Positions 32,552 to 44,745 of a stretch of 64,000 nucleotides of DNA are shown piece by piece. A model generated the notes under the pieces. It made no database searches, was not told where the DNA came from, and worked only from the letters and a program-made list of their open reading frames with translations. Each line of letters starts with the position of its first letter. Positions within the stretch are counted from its first letter, which is position 1. Source of the DNA: Dissophora ornata (lineage: Eukaryota; Mortierellomycota; Mortierellomycetes; Mortierellales; Mortierellaceae); the NCBI GenBank assembly GCA_025201705.1, contig MU616609.1, positions 1 through 64,000 of the forward strand, given 5' to 3'. A program made the translations under genes and the position numbers.

Positions 32552-32860
32552 TTCCTCTCCTCCTAAAAAAAACACACACACGCACAATAAATAAAAGTGC
32601 TGTGTACAATTCATACATTCACATATTCCCGTTGCAGATTCTTTCCTCATGTACCTCTCTTAGTCCTCTCCTCCTAAAAAAAACAATAAATAAAAATGCT
32701 GTGTGCATTCATACATTTACATATTCCCGTTGCAGATTCATTCCTCATGTACCTCTCTTAGTCTCTCCTCCTGCTGTGTACATTCATATTCCCGTTGCAG
32801 ATCCCTTCTCTCTTAGTCTCTCCTCCTAAAAAAAATAATAATTAAAAGTGCTGTGTACAT
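32517..32860 (+). repeat. four tandem copies of the ARPC4 3' end
   Basis: A unit beginning CCGTTGCAGATTC and running through the stop region (ACCTCTCTTAG), CTCCTCCTA8 and the CATACATTCACATATT tail starts at about 32518, 32630, 32728 and 32792. The first copy holds the real end of the gene. Later copies are shortened and diverged, the third and fourth most. Confidence 0.85.
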
Positions 32861-33073
32861 TCATACATTCACATATTCACACATTCATACTCATATATAC
32901 TCATATATACTTTCTATTTTCGCGCATTTTTATTGCATGTAACGTATAATTAAAATAGAGAACGCGAATAAAAGAATGTAAGAGGAGCATGTTTTAAAAG
33001 AGATAGTTGTAAGTGGGAAGGGAATAATACACTTTTCTGCAGATCTAAAAATACAAACAACCCGCCTCTTTTT
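32861..33073. other. convergent 3' flanks of ARPC4 and the carboxylesterase
   Basis: AT-rich, with short CATTCATAC/TCATATATAC repeats. No gene. Confidence 0.5.
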
Positions 33074-35354
33074 TTAAAGCTGGAAGTCGTATTTGATAGC
33101 CTGGTCCATGAATCCACAGTACTGGGCACGAAGACCGCCGGTAACGACCGTAGTCTCGGTGTTGAAGAGGTAGATGCTCTGAGAGTCAGAATTGTACGCG
33201 GGCCAGGTGGGGTTGCTGTCACCACCATAGGCGGTAGGGTTAGGGTTGCCACCGGACGTGCCAAAGGCAATCCAGCGGTCCATGACCACTCTCGAGAGCG
33301 CAGCATCAGCGGAGGTCCAGGGGTACTCGGTGCTGTTCATGAGGGTAGGGCTGGCAAAGACCAAGGCGACATCATCACCGTGGCAGACGTGGGTAGCGCA
33401 GAGGTCATCAGCAGCGCGGGTGCTGGGGTTGTAACCGCGCTGGAACTGGTACTGGTAGACAGAGAGACCAGTGCCGGCATAGGCCTTGGCCAAGTACTGA
33501 GTAGGGCAGATCCAGAGGTAATCCGAGGCAAAGGCACCCTCAGTCTCGCGAACACCATCAGGATTGGTACTGTTAATCTGATAGAGATTGTATGCGATGG
33601 TGATCATGGAGCGCTCGTAACCGAGGACAGTTCCATAGGTCAAGCCAAGGACAGGGACGGGCATGGCGGTTGACTGGCCCAAGCTGGGGAGGAAACCAAT
33701 AGCCTCGTTCATCATGGTTCCGATCAAAAGAGGGACCTTGTTAATGCCTCCATTGTTTCCAGCAATCAACTGGTCAAAGTTATTGAAGATGAGAAGGCCA
33801 TCAATCGAGGGCTTGATCAACTCAAGGAACGACTCCTCGGGAGCCATGGAGATGGCCTGACCGACGATGGTGGTCTGGGCAGTAAGGATATCGGAGATGT
33901 TCGCGCTGCGCATGCAGGCGAGGGTGGTGCAGTTGAGGAGTTTCATGGCACCACCACCGATGATGGTCGAGGCAGTGTTGACGTTGTTGAAGGGGAGATC
34001 GTTGGGATCAGACTGAGCAATGGCAGCACGGAAGAGACCGTTGGTGGCAGCAGGCATAGACAAGAGAGTGCGGACGGCGTGGCCTCCAGCAGACTCTCCA
34101 AAGATGGTGACCTGAGAAGCATCACCTCCAAAGTTGGCAATGTTGCTCTTGACCCACTGAAGGGCAACGACCATATCGCGGACACCCATGTTTCCGGGGA
34201 CGACCGTACGGGCGATACCATCATCAACACGCTCGAAGAATCCGAGAAGACCAAGACGGTAGTTGATGGTGACAACGACAACCTGACCGCGAGAGGCCAT
34301 AGGGGCTGGGTTGAAAGCAGGGTCAGATCCAGTTCCGGTCGTGAAAGAGCCGCCGTGGAGACTATTGTTATTGTGTACAAGTTTATGGTTTAGTCTTATT
34401 ATTTTTGAGCATTCGCTTTTTAGGACCAAACAATACTATCAATTGTGCAATGTATTAATGCAATCAAAAGCATCTCAACAGCGCTACAATCGGGTTTTCA
34501 ATTGGACGGCAGGTATGGTGCTATGCTGAAAAGTTTTTGACTTACTAGAACATGACGGGCAGCAATCCGGTGCTTTGGGCATTCAACTTGGGGGTGAAGA
34601 CATTCAGGAACAAGCAGTCCTCGCTACCACCGGGGAGATCACCCAGCTGGGGGCACTTGCTTCCGAAGGCAGTTGCATTGAGAGGGCTGGTCCACTTAGT
34701 GGCGACAGGCACAGGGGCAGCGAAGCGCAGGGAGCCGACGGGAGCCTGGGCATAACGGATACCCTGGAAACGGAAACCCATGGGGTCACGGGAACCGGTG
34801 ATACGGCCGAGGCTGGTGCTGACAGTGACCTTGCCGGTGACGGTGTTCTGGTTGGAGCAGAGCGAGGGCAAAAGGCGCAAGCAAGAACCACCAGTCTTGA
34901 CGGTAGCTGTGCCGTTGCTGACGGTCAAGGTATCGCAACTGGAGAGGTGGAGGGGGTCACTGGCACCGGTGTCAATCCAGAACTCGCCCTGGGAGGCATC
35001 AAACTGGGTCAACATCTTTGCGACCGAGGTCAAGGTGCTGCTCTGGGCCGAGAAGAGCGACTCACCCATGGAAACGCAAGAAAGAGCACCGCGAACAGCA
35101 ATGCGCTGATCGGGCAGGAGGATGAAGGGGTTGGTGGCTCCACCGACCTCCAGATTGTTGTCGACCAAGACCTGGGCAGCGTTGAGGATGGTCTGGGTGA
35201 CGGCGGCCGCCGCACGGAGGGTGGAGTTGGTGGTCGTGTTTGTGGAAGGGACGACAGTAGAGTTCATGTCAGTCTCTGGGGAGATCAACACCTGGGCCAA
35301 AGCGGCCTGGAGGGAAGCCGCTGCCAGCAGGCAGGAGACGGCAAAAGTTCTCAT
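33074..35354 (-). CDS. secreted type-B carboxylesterase/lipase, 698 aa
   Basis: Two minus-strand exons, 34546-35354 and 33074-34361, join to 698 residues (intron 184 nt). The start MRTFAVSCLLAAASLQAALA is a signal peptide, so the enzyme is secreted. A Thr/Asn-rich N-terminal extension (~160 residues) precedes the esterase fold: GRITGSRDPMGFRFQGIRYA, SEDCLFLNVFTP, LHGGSFTTGTGSD, and the nucleophile elbow FGESAGGHA with catalytic Ser. Glu of the triad is likely in GTMMNEAIGFL and His in CHGDDVALVF. Substrate (lipid or xenobiotic ester) cannot be told. Unlike its neighbours, it is GC-rich and codon-biased, suggesting high expression. The extension is longer than in most family members. Confidence 0.88.
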
Positions 35355-38160
35355 GACTGAAAATTAGGTAGGGAGGGGAAGTCGAGGAGAACTAGGAGGG
35401 GGATGGAGGGTAGGGTTCAAGGGGAGATGGGAAGGTAGTGTTCCTGGAAAGGACTGGAAGGGCAAGGTAGCGGAAAGGGGAAAGGTGGTAATATTGACAA
35501 AGAGGTGAAAGAAGGGAAATCTGCGCGAGGGCTATCTTTTTATGGTTGTCGGCCCACGGGTGTTCTGTTCTTCGTGTTTCTAATACAACTTACGTGAACG
35601 GTAGAACACTAAAGAGCCATCCGGAATGGGTTTGTAACCCTAACCAACTTGTACCTCAATTGCTCTCTGGTTTCTTCTTTCCGTCGCCTTTTGGACGGCA
35701 GATAGTCGCCGGCGCGTAGCAATTGGAGAGGAGAGAAACTCTCCTTCAGGTATTAGTTGGAGACGCGGCCTTGGACTCTTATTCGAGCTTGAGGAGGGTA
35801 CCAGAGCCGAAGGGAGGGGTCAGCGGCTTGGCACCTGGCGATGGCGCGGGACATGGTGTGCATGTGGTCCAGGTCGATGTTCGAAACGGTGCATATGGCG
35901 AAAGAACCCTTGATTAAGCGTGGTGGGACAGAGAGGATTAAAAATTGGTTCCCACACAATCAAATGAATGAATCGAATGCGCGCAGTTCATATCATACAA
36001 TGTAACCCGATTGGAGGCACTTGGCATAATCCTGCGCCCGACTCCGTGTCTGTAGTGTATACTTCACCCTGTTCCTCTCTCTCATTCTGCAGGGCTCTCA
36101 GCGTCATCGAAAACCATACTTTTGTCCAATCTTAACCCTCGTTTTAGACCAACTTCCCCGCTCTGGTACTTCTATCTTTGCTAAATTTATTATTGTTTGC
36201 TGCGAGACAATGGCGTCCTTGACAAAGTTACTGTGCTTGTGGGTGTGGTCATCAAGCGGATTCTCAAAAGGAACTACATGTACCGGGTGATTAATCCGTG
36301 AACTCTGTCTTCTTGGCAAAGAACACCGTCTTCATGGCAAAGAACAGAGACGATAAGTAAAAAAAAAAAAAAATGCTCACCAAAAGCAGCTTCTCAAGCA
36401 CACATCGATTTTTTTACGTTTAGATTCTGTGTTGAACTCACCTTCTAAACTTGGGCTCATCTCCACCAGTTAACGATGCAGGTATCCCCCCTCCTCTGTT
36501 TGCAACGCAAACAACGTGCAGTACGGAGGAAGGAGTCGTTTGCAGCACAGGAATGAAAATCTTTCAGCTAAAATTAACCTGATTTATAAATCAATGTCAG
36601 CCGAGTACAAGAGTACAACCGATATTTAATATTACGTGGATTGCGAACGTTCATCAGCCACGCGAAAAATGTCTGATGTAATACAAAAAGCACGCTATCA
36701 TAAAAAAAAATTGGCGTTTACGCCAAAGACATAAACGTGGATCGCCTTGCCTTACCGTCCTTACACGGCGATTTCATTTTGCGAGAAGGCGTTGAGGCGT
36801 TGAGTAGATAACGAGAGCCGTTTTTCAAAAGGAAAAAAAAAAAAAGAACAACAACAAATAAAGACGCGTCCTGGAATTCATTTCGATATCCAGCAGATTT
36901 GTTATTTTGGTTCCTATTCTTCCGCAGGGTGCCAACAAAAGGAATAGAGCACCGGGGGAATGTAAGGGTGGCCACATCGATCATTATCTCTTTCCGATGG
37001 TGGCCGCATAAACATACACCGAAGGCAATGACAGTTGTTGTTTTTTTTTTTTGTGCATTTGAGCAAAAGAGGAGCAAGGGAGCTGCTCACAAAGTGCTTT
37101 TCAAACATGCATTTTTTTATACTTGCACACTTGCAAAGCAAACTTGAAAATCTGAAAATCTGAAGCAGAACAAAAAAACGCCTCGGTTGACTAAGCTTTA
37201 CAGCGCCGCTGCAAATGCGTGTTTGTATATTTGGAAGAAAAAGGAGGATTTAACGGGATCGAGAGCTATTTACATCGGTAAAACTCTGACTAGGGGCAAT
37301 TGCCTTCTTCACTTACCTTCTTCACTCCACCGCGTTTTGAGCAACAAAAACTTTTTTAGTCTCCAGGGTTCGCAAACGTGCTTCAACGCGCCTACAATCA
37401 TCCTGTATTGAAATCCATATCTTTGTCGATCCCATCTCGTTTCATATCAAAAGTGACACTTTTTATTCACTAGAGTCGCATCCTGCCTGCACTACCTTGT
37501 TTTTGACCATTGTGTTTAGTTTTTATCCGTGCAGGTTAATGCTGCAGATATATTTTTGTTTGTTGCCAGTGAACTTGGCAAAACAAGAAGACGATTCACG
37601 CAGAAGGGAAGGGAGGGGAAGCTGTTTTTACCTTTTGGGTTAGTGAGCTGGTTTCTGCAAGGACAAACGTGATATCGGCAGAGGAAGAATGAGGACGTTC
37701 GAGGCTGCGGCTCTCGATCAGAACTCTGGAGTTCTTTTTGCTCCTTTGTGTCTGCTCTTGTTTCTTTTGGTACGTCAGCAGATCGACCCTACGCCGAACG
37801 CCATGTTTCTTTTTCTGGTGCTCTTTTTTTTTTGTTTTTTTTGTTACTGTCGGTAGCTATCCGAGAAGTTGGGAGTGTTTATCTGCGAGATCCAGATCCA
37901 TCAGAGTCGGCGCCAGAGTAGGCTAGGTTAGAACGAAAAGTAAAAAGTGTGGCTGAAAGGTGGATGGTGTTACCAGAAGGCTGTAAGAGACCGACGATCG
38001 CGCGTAAGCCTTGTGAGTCTGAATCGCCAAAGCAAGGCGTGTTCATTTCCCCACATTTTGGTGCAACGGACCCTGCAAAACAGAGTGATCACGTGTCACA
38101 GCGAATCCGTAGCAGTGATCAAAGTATCCATGGCGTATTAAGAGGTCGAGTGAGAGACAG
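35355..38160. other. gene-poor interval
   Basis: The esterase promoter is G-rich on the plus strand (35360-35520), with a minus-strand TATA-like CATAAAAAG near 35537-35545. Beyond that, small frames at 35753-35959 and 36104-36319 have no recognised family, and the rest is AT-rich with many homopolymers. Confidence 0.4.
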
Positions 38161-38172
38161 CAATATGTACCA

Positions 38173-38632
38173 TTAGACAGTGTGCTGTTTCCTCCCGTGA
38201 GTGGAAGCGCCATCCTCCAAGCCTGCATCTTCTCCCACCCCGCCGTCATCACTCTGAGGCTGCGTGTCCACAGGTCTCGGTGGCTGTGAAGGCAGTGGAT
38301 GGCCGACATGATTGATACTCGACTGTCCAATGTCTCTAACTTTGGTCCGCTTCGGATGCCGTTGAACTTGTTTTCCCAACTGGGCCAGCGCAGTACCAGA
38401 CGTGCGGTTTAAGTCATCCTACTCGAGCCCGATAGTCCGCGACATATTGGTCCCACTCGCGAAGGCGCTGTACTTTTGGTTCCGATGGCGAAGGCTCGGT
38501 GTATGGCAGCGGTTCTGGAAGTAGCCAGCGTGGCGACGTCGGAGCATTGGGCGTTGAAAAGCGGACGGCATCATCCTCACGAAATATCCATAGAATTTGC
38601 CATTTTTTTAATTTGCCACCAACAATAACCAA
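38173..38632 (-). CDS. possible small two-exon gene, function unknown
   Basis: A minus-strand frame (REDDAVRFSTPNAPTSPRW, LREWDQYVADYRAR) can splice over a 44-nt intron (GTAGGA...CCCAG) into LGKQVQRHPKRTKVRDIG and a Pro/Asp-rich tail. The join keeps frame and both halves read like one protein of about 130 residues. The start is uncertain: an in-frame Met at 38632 precedes KLKKWQILWIF, which looks less coding. No family recognised. Confidence 0.35.
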
Positions 38633-40574
38633 CTCATATCACCAGTCGTTGCTCATTGCTTTCGCGGGGTAATCGTTTTCATCGCCTACTTCTAGCGTGA
38701 AAACGGGTTGCTCTATTCGCTTATGTAGCTATCTCTGCCTCTGTAGGGATTCAACCTCAATTCCATTACCCCTCCTCGCGCTTGTGGAGTGCAAGCATTC
38801 ATATTTCAGGCCGCGTAGTGGAAACATTACCCATCCTCATGATTTAGAGTGCAATCATTTATCCAAGAGCGCCCCCGAAATGGAGTCGAGTTTGAGGGTT
38901 GTGGAGCTGCTCTTTTCGGTGCGTAGATTGTTCAAAAAAAAAATTGACGACCCTCGTCCTATGGAGCTCGCCGACTATTCGAGCCATTGCTCCACACACC
39001 AACTCCCGACGCGGATGGTGCTTCGGGGGATAATGAAAGGAACGTCTTTTCACACATGTGCGCAAACTAGAGGCAAATCCATTGAAAATTGGTCGACTTC
39101 GCCTTTGGATGGCTTTACACGGGAATCACATAGGGGTCGTCACGGCCTTGGTGACGACCCGGTCGTCAAAATGTCACGTCCAAAAAAAAATTGTTCAACC
39201 TCTGCCTCTTTGGTTCAACAACCATGAATCAAGACACCAAAAGTGATCCCTAGCCTTTGACACCTGCCGAGAGGTCCCTGTCAGGGCGTTGAGTTCGTGG
39301 ATAAGTCAATCCTCGCCCATCCCCATCATTCCTTCGTATCTACTTTCGTGCAGCGTGATCTCACGTCAGTTTGCATGATTGCCTGCCCTGACCTATGTTC
39401 CTTTTATCTGTCGCGTGAGACATTGAGCGGACAAGCAACTTAAGAGCCGGACTATTAGGAGAGCCGATCGACTTCATGCTGGCATGCTCCTCCACTATAA
39501 TGCTTTGCTTTATCAAATGGTCGCTACTAATGTCGCGGATTATTGTCAGTTGAGTGGCAAAGAAAGAAAGTGAGTAGAACGTTCAACGCCAAATTTGATG
39601 TAGCGGTGTTGCTCTTCCCTCTGTTGGTTTTCCCTAGTCCTTCAACTATTGTTCGTGCTGTGGCCAGGTGTTAAGTGCTGCTGTCCATGCTGCAAAGCAA
39701 GCTCTGCCCGTTTTGATCCAAAGCGAGGCCCAGGCGTACAACAAATAATTGGCTGAGACAACCCTCGCGTGACGTGAGGCTGGTATAGCACTTGCTGTCA
39801 ACCAGCATCAAGGACCACCTCGGATTCAGTTCAGAGTTGACGCGGCATCCTCTTCTCCACGGAAACAAGGAGTCCGCTAAAGCTGCTGCCCTGCACACAA
39901 TGTAGTAGCGATATCCCAACATTTTTGCCAGCAATTTCGCTGAGCAATTGCGCGCCGGACCCTGGTCCGCTTGACTCGAAACTCGACCCATCCAGGCACT
40001 GGTAGTCACGCTGTCTCAGTCTGTTTCTCGCAGATCGCTCTTTGGCGCCAGGAGATATCACCAATCTATCATGCGTGCTTCCAGCGGAATGCAGGCCCTC
40101 TGTCGTGTGTGCATGTATGTGTGTGAGCAGCAAAAAAAGCTGGCAATGTCTGGTCGTTTTGTGCGAGCCCCTCGCAGTCCCCCCCTCCCACACGAACGCG
40201 AAGCCAGACACGAGCACACGAATAGGACCAGAGCGCCGTCCATTGTTGTTATTTTGTTTTGGCAAGTGCCTCCCAACAGACGCCATCTCTTCTTGTTTCC
40301 ACACTGGTGCATGAACGCGTGCAGGGTGACCGCCTCTTTGTCCCCGCCATTCTCTCCACAGCGAAAGATCGCCCATTCTATCCAGGTACTGTTCACTCAT
40401 CGGCTTCTGTTTCTTTGTATCGCTGTCTTCTGATCTGCATTGCAGCGATCAACCTCCTCTACATCCTTCTAATCGAAATGAATTCTACTGTGGTCTAGAT
40501 CCCACCAGGAATCACGAACAACCCATTTTAAATCCATCCTTCCCAGTCCTGCGATCTTAGTTTCGCTACTTTCT
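38633..40574. other. gene-poor interval upstream of BRE1
   Basis: Frames are short and unconvincing. A short inverted repeat GTCGTCACGGCCTTGGTGACGAC lies at about 39137-39159. No recognised family. Confidence 0.4.
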
Positions 40575-43500
40575 ATGGACGACAGAGGCAACCGCAAGCG
40601 CAGGCTTGCTGAGGAGACAGGACTACCCAGCCAGGTCGCTTCTTCTCCCACCACCAACGGAGCCCCGGCAGCACCCTTTACCCCACCAGCCAACAAACGA
40701 CAGTACACAGGAAGCGGTAGCGCAAGCCCACTTAACATTGCCAAAGACGACACTGAAAACATGTCAACCGCCGAGGTGAGAAAAAGAAGTACTCAAAAGA
40801 GCTAGCTTTACCAGGCTACCTTCGACAATTGGACATTGCGACCGATACGGACGATCCATGTTGATTTGAACGTCTCTTATCGTATCAATCGAGTACAGGT
40901 GTTTGAGGTTCTGGATAAGGGCTAATCATGACTGAATTTGTCGCTGCTTCGTGTTTAGGGAGTGCTTCTCAGCTTCCAAAAGGAGGCTATCTGGAGACAG
41001 ATGCAGGAATATAGACGAGAGGCGGCAAGGGCACAAGAACGGATAAGCCGTGTGGAGGAGAAGCAATCATGTTACGATGCCCAGATCAGTGTCCTCGATG
41101 CCTATTGGAGCAAGGTACACCTCAGTTGAACATGTCGCCCATTAAAGTTCACACCTGGCGATGTTTGGTCGAACTGTTGTTAATCTTCCATTTCTCTTGT
41201 ATTCATAGCTGCAGGATGACCTGAGGGCATTTATATCACGGTCGAAAATTGTTGTTGACAGAGATGACATGGTCTTGAAAGGTATGGTGCGCCCTTGGGA
41301 ATGGCTACTGAGCATCTCTGCAAATGTATAGACCCCATACTAAGCACGCAACCCCGCTCTCCCGTGTGTGCTCCAGATGGAAGTAGTTTTGCATTATTAC
41401 TTCTACCTGACGCTGAGTCTGGACAACAACAGCAGGAAATTCGAGAACTTACTAAGGACGCAACAGAACCTACAGTGGAGGCTGCAGCAGAACGTACAAA
41501 GGAAATCGCTCTGAAGTTGATCCGTATAATAGAGTCATGGGCAGAACAACGCGACAGTTTTTGGACCACCAGGAACGGATCGGGTAAGAGAGAAGCGCTC
41601 ACTGGTTTTGGTGCTCAAGCGACTCGTATACGAATGACTGACTAATTCGTAATATCATGTAGACCCGATCTTACAAGAGAGCAGTGCGCTTCAGCAACTC
41701 ACAGCAGAGTACAATAATATCACACAACAATTCAAGAAGGGGCAATCAGACATCGACCGTCTGCAGGCAAAGTGTCACGAATTCACGGATCAGGTCTTGC
41801 GTCTCAAGAATGAGTTGGAGATGACGAAGAACCGCCTAAATGAGACATCTGAGGATTTGGACGACTCTGCAGAGAGGCTGCGGCGGATACATGGCAACAT
41901 TGAGCGCGAAAAGAACGCAACTGAGATGGCGGCAACACGCAGCACAATACTGTCTGATGCAGCCACCCTATCCGCTACATCTCTGAGTGACTTGACGGAG
42001 GCTTCGCGAGAGGAGTTACTGCAGTTCCGTCGACTGGCGATTTCTCGCCTGACCGAACTTGAAGAAATGAAGGCACAGAGGACTCAACTGCGGGAAGAAT
42101 TGGACAAGGCTCGCACTCAACTAGGTCATCTATCGGATGAGAAGATTCAGGACTCGCAGCACGTTAGATCGCTCTTGGTACAGATCCAGTCTATTCGTCA
42201 TGAAGCTGACTATAATCGAAGTGAAATGCAGAGGTTAAGGTCAGAGCTGGACGACCTTCACGCGAGTCGCCGCAGGTTCGTAGACACGCTAGAGACTGAG
42301 GAGAAGAACCGACGGGCAACTTTGGAGGCTGAACTCAAAAAATTGGAGAGCGACATCACCCGCGTCAGAGACAGCCGCGATCGCTTCCAGCAAATGTATG
42401 AAAACCGCTGCACCAAGGACGACTATGAGATGCAGCAGAATCAAGAAATCCGGAAGATTGCCAACACGCGAAAGGTAAAAGCACAATAGCTGATTGACAG
42501 GCCTCATATGATGAATCACAAAGGGAATCTATAGACGTGCTGACGCTTTGCCACTGCCACTGTACATGACAGGATCGTATTACGTCTCTTACGACAGAGA
42601 TTCAACGGCTTCAAACAATGTTGGCTACCACTTCGGATGACTGGGATTCGTACGCCTTTTATTTGAAAAGCCCTAGTGACAAAGCAACCCTGACGGACTT
42701 AAGAAGCAAACTTGAGACAGCCGAAGAGCAAATCAAATCCCTCAGTATCGACCTTGAATCATTTAAGGAGACCGCACTCCAGGTACGCGACCTTGCTACA
42801 GTAAACGCCTCCGAGAGCCAACTCAAGGAACAGGTTGAAGCGTTGTCAGCTAAATTGGCACAGCTGGACAGCCTGGTTGGGTCAGGGGCGGATGACAACA
42901 TCAAGGCACTTGTTGCTACCATTGAAGCCAAGGAAGATGCTATAAAACGTTTGGAACTCAAGGTTCAGGCCCACGAGGCTGTGCAGGCACCGTTGTTGAA
43001 CGAGCTCCACACGGTCGCCAATGCTTGGGGACAACTCGAGGAGGCTACGTCCCGCAAGGCAATTGATCTTGCGCAGAAGGAGGATCTGATCTTTAAGTTG
43101 TTGTCGGACAAGACCAGACAAGAGTCGAAGTGCAACAACCTCATTCGAGCCAAGGAACAGAGCGCAAATATGACGGCCGTAATGAAGCGCCAATCGGACA
43201 TGCAACTGGACCAGATTCGTAGATTGGAGGAGCGCGAGAAGACTTTAAACGATCAAATGGTGAGCTGCAAGAAGATACTTTCGGAGAATTGTTTGCCTGT
43301 CTAGGGTCTGTCACTGACATTCACTTGTTTTGATATCCATTGCAGGCCACGTTGGAGAAAGAGCAGATGGTACTCAATGTCGAGGTCACTGTCCACAAGT
43401 CCAAGCTTCAGGAGTTCACCCAACACAATACCAGCTTTAAGGAAAAGTTTACAAAGCAAGAGGAGCGTCTGGTCGAACTGCAGATAATACTCAAAGAGCG

Positions 43501-43822
43501 GACGGATGCATATGATAGCGAGGCGGCAGCTCGAAAGCGACTGGTGGAAGAAGCAGAGACGATGAAGCGCAAGATCGAGGAACATGCAAAGAAGGCGGAG
43601 GGATCTTCGGGAGACAGCGAGGCAGCAAAGCAGGCAGCACGGTATCTGAAGCTGCTAAAGTGCCCGGCATGCGACGTGAACTTCAAGTCGCATGTGATCC
43701 TGCGGTGTATGCATGTATTCTGCAAGAGCTGCATGGACAAGCAGATGGAATACCGTCAGCGCAAGTGTCCGACGTGTCGCGAGAATTTTGGAGCCAAGGA
43801 CGTGAAGGAGATCTATCTCTAG
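40575..43822 (+). CDS. BRE1: E3 ubiquitin ligase Bre1 (histone H2B), 870 aa
   Basis: Seven exons, 40575-40775, 40959-41114, 41209-41281, 41377-41583, 41663-42474, 42573-43259 and 43346-43822, join to 870 residues. After a basic N-terminus (MDDRGNRKRRLAEE) nearly all of the protein is coiled coil, starting at the Rad6-binding part (LLSFQKEAIWRQMQEY, then VLDAYWSKLQDDL). The C-terminus is a RING finger: CPACDVNF, LRCMHVFCKSCMD and KCPTCRENFG, a C3HC4 set with all zinc ligands present, ending KDVKEIYL as in other Bre1/RNF20 proteins. With Rad6 it mono-ubiquitinates H2B, which opens the way to H3K4 and H3K79 methylation. Length agrees with fungal and animal homologs. Confidence in identity is high and all joins keep frame. 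Confidence 0.93.
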
Positions 43823-44745
43823 ACGTTCGCTGTCTACCACCTCTTTTATTTCCATTTTTTATGTTCATGTTTTTTTTTTTTTTTTTGGGGGAGAAAAGGT
43901 TTCTTTATTTACTCGCATCGCGTTCATACGGCGTTGTGAGATCATGGATAAAGCCCGTTCTACCTTACATTCATTCCCTTTGTATCATAGTCTCCACTTT
44001 TCTTTTTTCCCTTTTTCTTTGCTGTACTTGTAGTGCTTTTGTCAACTTGATGGTCGATAACTAATACAGCCGCTTGTAATAGTGGCAGAGTGAACCTGTT
44101 CCTAGAAAAATAACCCCACTCAGCCAAAACTTGGTTTTCTGCGACATGAGAAAAGTAGATTACGAAGTTAGGAAACCACGTTGTGGATGCCAACGGTCAG
44201 ATTATTGTGTGTCATGGCACACGGACACGCATTCTTTTTATAGCCTGCACTGGGGGTGATTTCATATAACGAACCTTGTTGCGATGCTGATCTCCCTGGA
44301 GAGAGGAAGAAGAGAGGGAGGGAGAGAGACAGAAGAGAAGGAGAGGAGAGAGCAGGCCCAGATGGTGGACATGGACGCATCTTTTTGGGAGACAGTGATG
44401 GCATCGACAGCGAGAGACCAGGCAGGCTCACCTGTTCTTTCTTTGAACAAAGAGATTGCTCTCGGGTGCTCACTGACTGCCCTTCAGCTCTGTTTAGTAT
44501 TGGCACTACATCGGTGTCGATTTCGTGTTTCTGTGTGCCACACACACACGGAATGCAATTAACGCTCGCACTGTGGGTTTTTTTTTAGAGTTGCTCGCAG
44601 CAGAGTGCCATCATCATCTTTTCCTCCATCCCATCCTCATCCCATCCACTTCCGCATCCTCATCCCTGCCCCACCTGCCTACCTACCCACCCTCTCTCTC
44701 TCTTCATTCAAATACCCAGGATCCCCTCCCCCTCACACAACTACA
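43823..44745. other. intergenic, BRE1 to septin
   Basis: BRE1 3' flank with a T18 run near 43870, then purine-rich GAGAGGAAG blocks at 44296-44350. Just before the septin start a pyrimidine-rich leader with CATCC and CTCTCTC repeats (44600-44705) marks the likely transcription start region. No gene seen. Confidence 0.45.

Noticed and set aside
34575..35360. Plus-strand 261-codon ORF opposite the carboxylesterase
   Set aside because: Antisense shadow caused by GC-rich codon use. The minus strand has a signal peptide, esterase motifs and a splice.
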